Shown one piece after another: positions 6,637-8,485 of a stretch of 8,485 bases of DNA. Location of the stretch: positions 7,540 through 16,024 of the forward strand of contig DALN01000060.1 of NCBI GenBank assembly GCA_002499455.1, read 5' to 3'. A program made the translations under genes and the position numbers. Below the pieces are notes generated by a model that saw only the letters and a list, made by a program, of their open reading frames with translations, was not told where the DNA came from and ran no database searches. The DNA is from Methanoculleus sp. UBA77 (GTDB lineage Archaea; Halobacteriota; Methanomicrobia; Methanomicrobiales; Methanoculleaceae). Every line of letters starts with the position of its first letter. Positions within the stretch are counted from its first letter, which is position 1.

Positions 6637-6729
6637 CGGCGTAACATACCTTTTTGAAGCGCCTGGAAGAGTTGCCCGGTCACCGAATCACGCCGGCAGG
6701 GCCTCCGAAAACAGTGAAAATGGGGCGGT
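6637..6729. terminator. Convergent intergenic gap with T-runs for both transcripts
   Basis: After argF, the plus strand carries ACC plus five T (6651-6655) within 20 bases of the stop, fitting archaeal T-run termination. For the opposite transcript, the bases just past the small gene's stop hold two A4 tracts on the plus strand (6708-6711 and 6717-6720), i.e. two T4 runs on the minus strand. No gene is visible in the gap. The T-runs are seen directly; termination is inferred. Confidence 0.4.
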
Positions 6730-6963
6730 CTACTCCGCGATGAACTCTTTTAGCTGTGCAAAGAGGTAATTCTGCACCTCTTCGACAACCTCTCTCCTGC
6801 CCCGGAACGCGATCAGTTCCCGCATATCCCCGTCCATATTTGCAAACGACAGCTTCTGCGGCCGCCGGACGACCTCCACATCGTACTTCTCGACGACGTC
6901 GTAGATCATCTTCCGCGGTACGCCCGGGGGAACAAGCAGATCAAACAGTTCTTCTTCAGCCAT
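6730..6963 (-). CDS. Small conserved-looking protein of unknown function downstream of mmp14
   Basis: 77 residues, acidic at both ends, no cysteine, no signal peptide and no membrane segment. I do not recognise the family. The predicted pattern is helix (VPRKMIYDVVEKYD), strand (VEVVRRPQKLSF), a turn with NMDGDMRE, strand (LIAFRG) and a long C-terminal helix (RREVVEEVQNYLFAQLKEFIAE). This is a compact alpha-beta arrangement like a small ferredoxin-like or NIL/ACT-type ligand-binding fold, but that is only a visual impression. The ATG lies 12 bases after the mmp14 stop on the same strand, so the two are almost certainly co-transcribed. Only a weak ribosome binding site (GGATTGG region) is seen. 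The regular amphipathic helices, the operon position and T-runs after its stop make it a credible gene. Confidence 0.75.
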   Translation of the reverse strand: MAEEELFDLLVPPGVPRKMIYDVVEKYDVEVVRRPQKLSFANMDGDMRELIAFRGRREVVEEVQNYLFAQLKEFIAE

Positions 6964-6975
6964 TGATTACCAATC

Positions 6976-8472
6976 CTACTTCCCTATTTTGATCCGGCGG
7001 GACATAATACATGGCCCTCCCCGCACCCCGCCGAGCGGGCTCTTGGGTTTCCCGAGCGAATTCATGCACCGTCCCATCAGCGCCGCACCCCGGGCAAGGC
7101 CGTCGTCCACGAAGACCAGGTGGTCGTTCGGGGTGTCGTAGAGGTTCCGCTCGGTGATGCCTTCGAGGATGTATTCGGGTTTTCTTCCCGATATCGCCGC
7201 CCGCCCGGTGAACCCGATCGACGAGTTCGGCGGGACCATCCCCCGCTCGATGGCGACATCGATGAGCCGGAGCGCCATCCTCGCGCAGACCCGGTCGACG
7301 ATCTCGGTCAGGACGCCCATGCCGTGCTTTGTGTAGATCTCGTGCCCGATCTCCTCGAGCGCAGGCATCTCGCTCCCGTTGACGCCGCAGTCGCACCCGA
7401 TGAGGGCGACGCCCGACTTATCGGCGACGTCGGCGCAGACCGGGACCCGCCCGAACCTCGTCCGGTCGGGGGGGACGATCCGGATATCGATATGCTCGTG
7501 GCACCGGTTGACGTAGTCCTCGACGACGGAGCGCTTCCGGCCCCCGAACGCACCCTTGATGCTGTGGTCGCCGAAGAGGTCGAGGGCCGTGCCCGTCCGG
7601 TCCTTCACGAGCCCGGTTCCCCGGACGATCGAGTCGGGGATGGCGCCCGCAAGCCCGCAGAAGTTCCCGATCGTCTGGGCAAACGGGTTCGGTTCGTCCG
7701 GGGCGACGTCGCTCGTGATCCGGCCGTCAAGTGTCGTCCCGAAGTCGATGGAGATGCAGGGGTTCCGGAAGTCGACCTCTGTCCACTTGGCACCCTCCTT
7801 GATGCCCGCCATCGCAAGCTCCCCCTCCATCTCGTTTGCAACCATCTCGACGCCGGTACACCCGATCGGCGGCACGACACCGGCCACCGCACCCACAAAG
7901 ACCAACCGGTCGGCAAACGAGAACTGCCGGAGCTTCGGGGGGAGATTGTCGATCGACATCGGCGGTGTCATCTTCCGCGGGGGAACCCCGGCCTCGAGAC
8001 AGCCGTTTGCAAGCGCGATGATAAAATCCCCCACCTGGTCGGGCGAGTCCATCGCCGCGACGACACCGGTGCTCCTGACAACGAAGTCGAGGTCGTCCTT
8101 GATGCTCAGGTGGGCCTCGTTGTGGCACTGGATCAGGGTGTCGCGCACCAGTTCCGTGACCGACTCCCGCGTCAGTTCCGTGCCGTCCAGGGTCGCGCCG
8201 AAGACGGCCTCGCCCGGTTTCGGGGGCCTGACGTCGCGGCTCATGGTCACGGTCTTGTTGATGACGTAGGACCTGCCCGTTTCGAGGTTTGTGCCGGTCA
8301 GGATACACTTGGTCGTGGTATTGCCCATCTCAACAGACGCCACGATAAAATAGGGCTTCACCCGGTACTCGGGAACACCCGCACCCGCTCCGTGGGAGAT
8401 TGACGGCGGAGGCGGACTCTCGACGATGTGCGGTGTAGGTTTGAAAAAGCGCTCCAAAAAACGGGCACACAT
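6976..8472 (-). CDS. Methanogenesis marker protein 14
   Basis: 498 residues. It matches the methanogen-specific marker 14 family (MJ1451-like), found in methanogens but with no established reaction. ASKHA-type nucleotide-binding elements are visible: VEMGNTTTKCILTG at 47-60 (phosphate-1-like loop), SIDFGTTLDGRI at 241-252 (phosphate-2-like), SIGFTGRAAISG at 418-429, and FVDDGLARGAALMG at 454-467 (adenosine-like). There are also several cysteines, including CDCG at 360-363. The first 35 residues are a proline-rich, probably flexible tail (ESPPPPSIS) after a short amphipathic helix, MCARFLERFFK. The ATG has only a weak GGAAAAG upstream. Its promoter is outside the window. Residues about 38-498 are the conserved core. 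A link to methyl-coenzyme M reductase maturation or cofactor activation is often imagined for such markers but is not shown by this sequence. Confidence 0.9.
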   Translation of the reverse strand: MCARFLERFFKPTPHIVESPPPPSISHGAGAGVPEYRVKPYFIVASVEMGNTTTKCILTGTNLETGRSYVINKTVTMSRDVRPPKPGEAVFGATLDGTELTRESVTELVRDTLIQCHNEAHLSIKDDLDFVVRSTGVVAAMDSPDQVGDFIIALANGCLEAGVPPRKMTPPMSIDNLPPKLRQFSFADRLVFVGAVAGVVPPIGCTGVEMVANEMEGELAMAGIKEGAKWTEVDFRNPCISIDFGTTLDGRITSDVAPDEPNPFAQTIGNFCGLAGAIPDSIVRGTGLVKDRTGTALDLFGDHSIKGAFGGRKRSVVEDYVNRCHEHIDIRIVPPDRTRFGRVPVCADVADKSGVALIGCDCGVNGSEMPALEEIGHEIYTKHGMGVLTEIVDRVCARMALRLIDVAIERGMVPPNSSIGFTGRAAISGRKPEYILEGITERNLYDTPNDHLVFVDDGLARGAALMGRCMNSLGKPKSPLGGVRGGPCIMSRRIKIGK

Positions 8473-8485
8473 AGTAGTCTTTTCC

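Noticed and set aside
7120..8403. 427-codon open frame on the plus strand opposite mmp14
   Set aside because: It is fully antisense to a well-recognised gene. High GC in third positions suppresses stop codons on the opposite strand, and the product is rich in Arg, Asp, Pro and Val with no recognisable motif.
1..8485. CRISPR arrays, tRNA/rRNA genes, insertion sequences or signs of recent transfer
   Set aside because: No direct repeat arrays, cloverleaf-like segments, transposase motifs or terminal inverted repeats were seen. By eye, all genes share the same GC-rich codon use.

Overview
The window looks like a stretch of a high-GC methanogenic euryarchaeon, most probably of the order Methanomicrobiales (Methanoculleus-like). 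This is inferred from gene content: a methanogenesis-marker-14 protein, CDP-archaeol synthase, a tetraether-lipid-synthase-type radical SAM protein and an archaeal-type alanine dehydrogenase. AT-rich TATA-like boxes stand out in otherwise GC-rich intergenic DNA. The genus is inferred, not proven. No RNA genes, mobile elements or CRISPR repeats were seen; this is mostly compact core-metabolism DNA.

Layout. (1) 1-483 (+): 3' end of a gene whose C-terminal part is a Roadblock/LC7 domain. (2) 484-735: 252-bp intergenic region with a TATA-like element, a perfect 7-bp inverted repeat just downstream of it, and a good Shine-Dalgarno site for the next gene. (3) 736-1674 (+): alanine dehydrogenase of the ornithine cyclodeaminase/mu-crystallin family. 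(4) 1675-1779: convergent intergenic gap with GC-rich hairpins. (5) 1780-3249 (-): cysteine-rich radical SAM enzyme resembling MJ0619/Tes, the tetraether lipid synthase. (6) 3250-3313: 64-bp divergent promoter region. (7) 3314-6636 (+): tightly packed carS-pyrE-purD-argF cluster (CDP-archaeol synthase, orotate phosphoribosyltransferase, GAR synthetase, ornithine carbamoyltransferase). (8) 6637-6729: convergent gap with T-runs for both strands. (9) 8472-6730 (-): methanogenesis marker protein 14 followed by a 77-residue protein of unknown function, probably one transcript.

How the genes work together. The most interesting part is the divergent tes/carS pair. CarS activates the archaeal diether lipid core with CTP ahead of polar head-group attachment. 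Tes-type enzymes join isoprenoid chains of diether lipids to make membrane-spanning tetraethers. The pair thus puts two steps of archaeal membrane lipid synthesis on either side of one short regulatory region. carS is followed by pyrimidine, purine and arginine biosynthesis genes, so it probably shares transcription with growth-linked nucleotide and amino-acid synthesis; pyrE also feeds the CTP pool that CarS uses. The mmp14 plus small-protein pair is the other place with unknown biology: a methanogen-specific ASKHA-fold-like protein and an uncharacterised partner.
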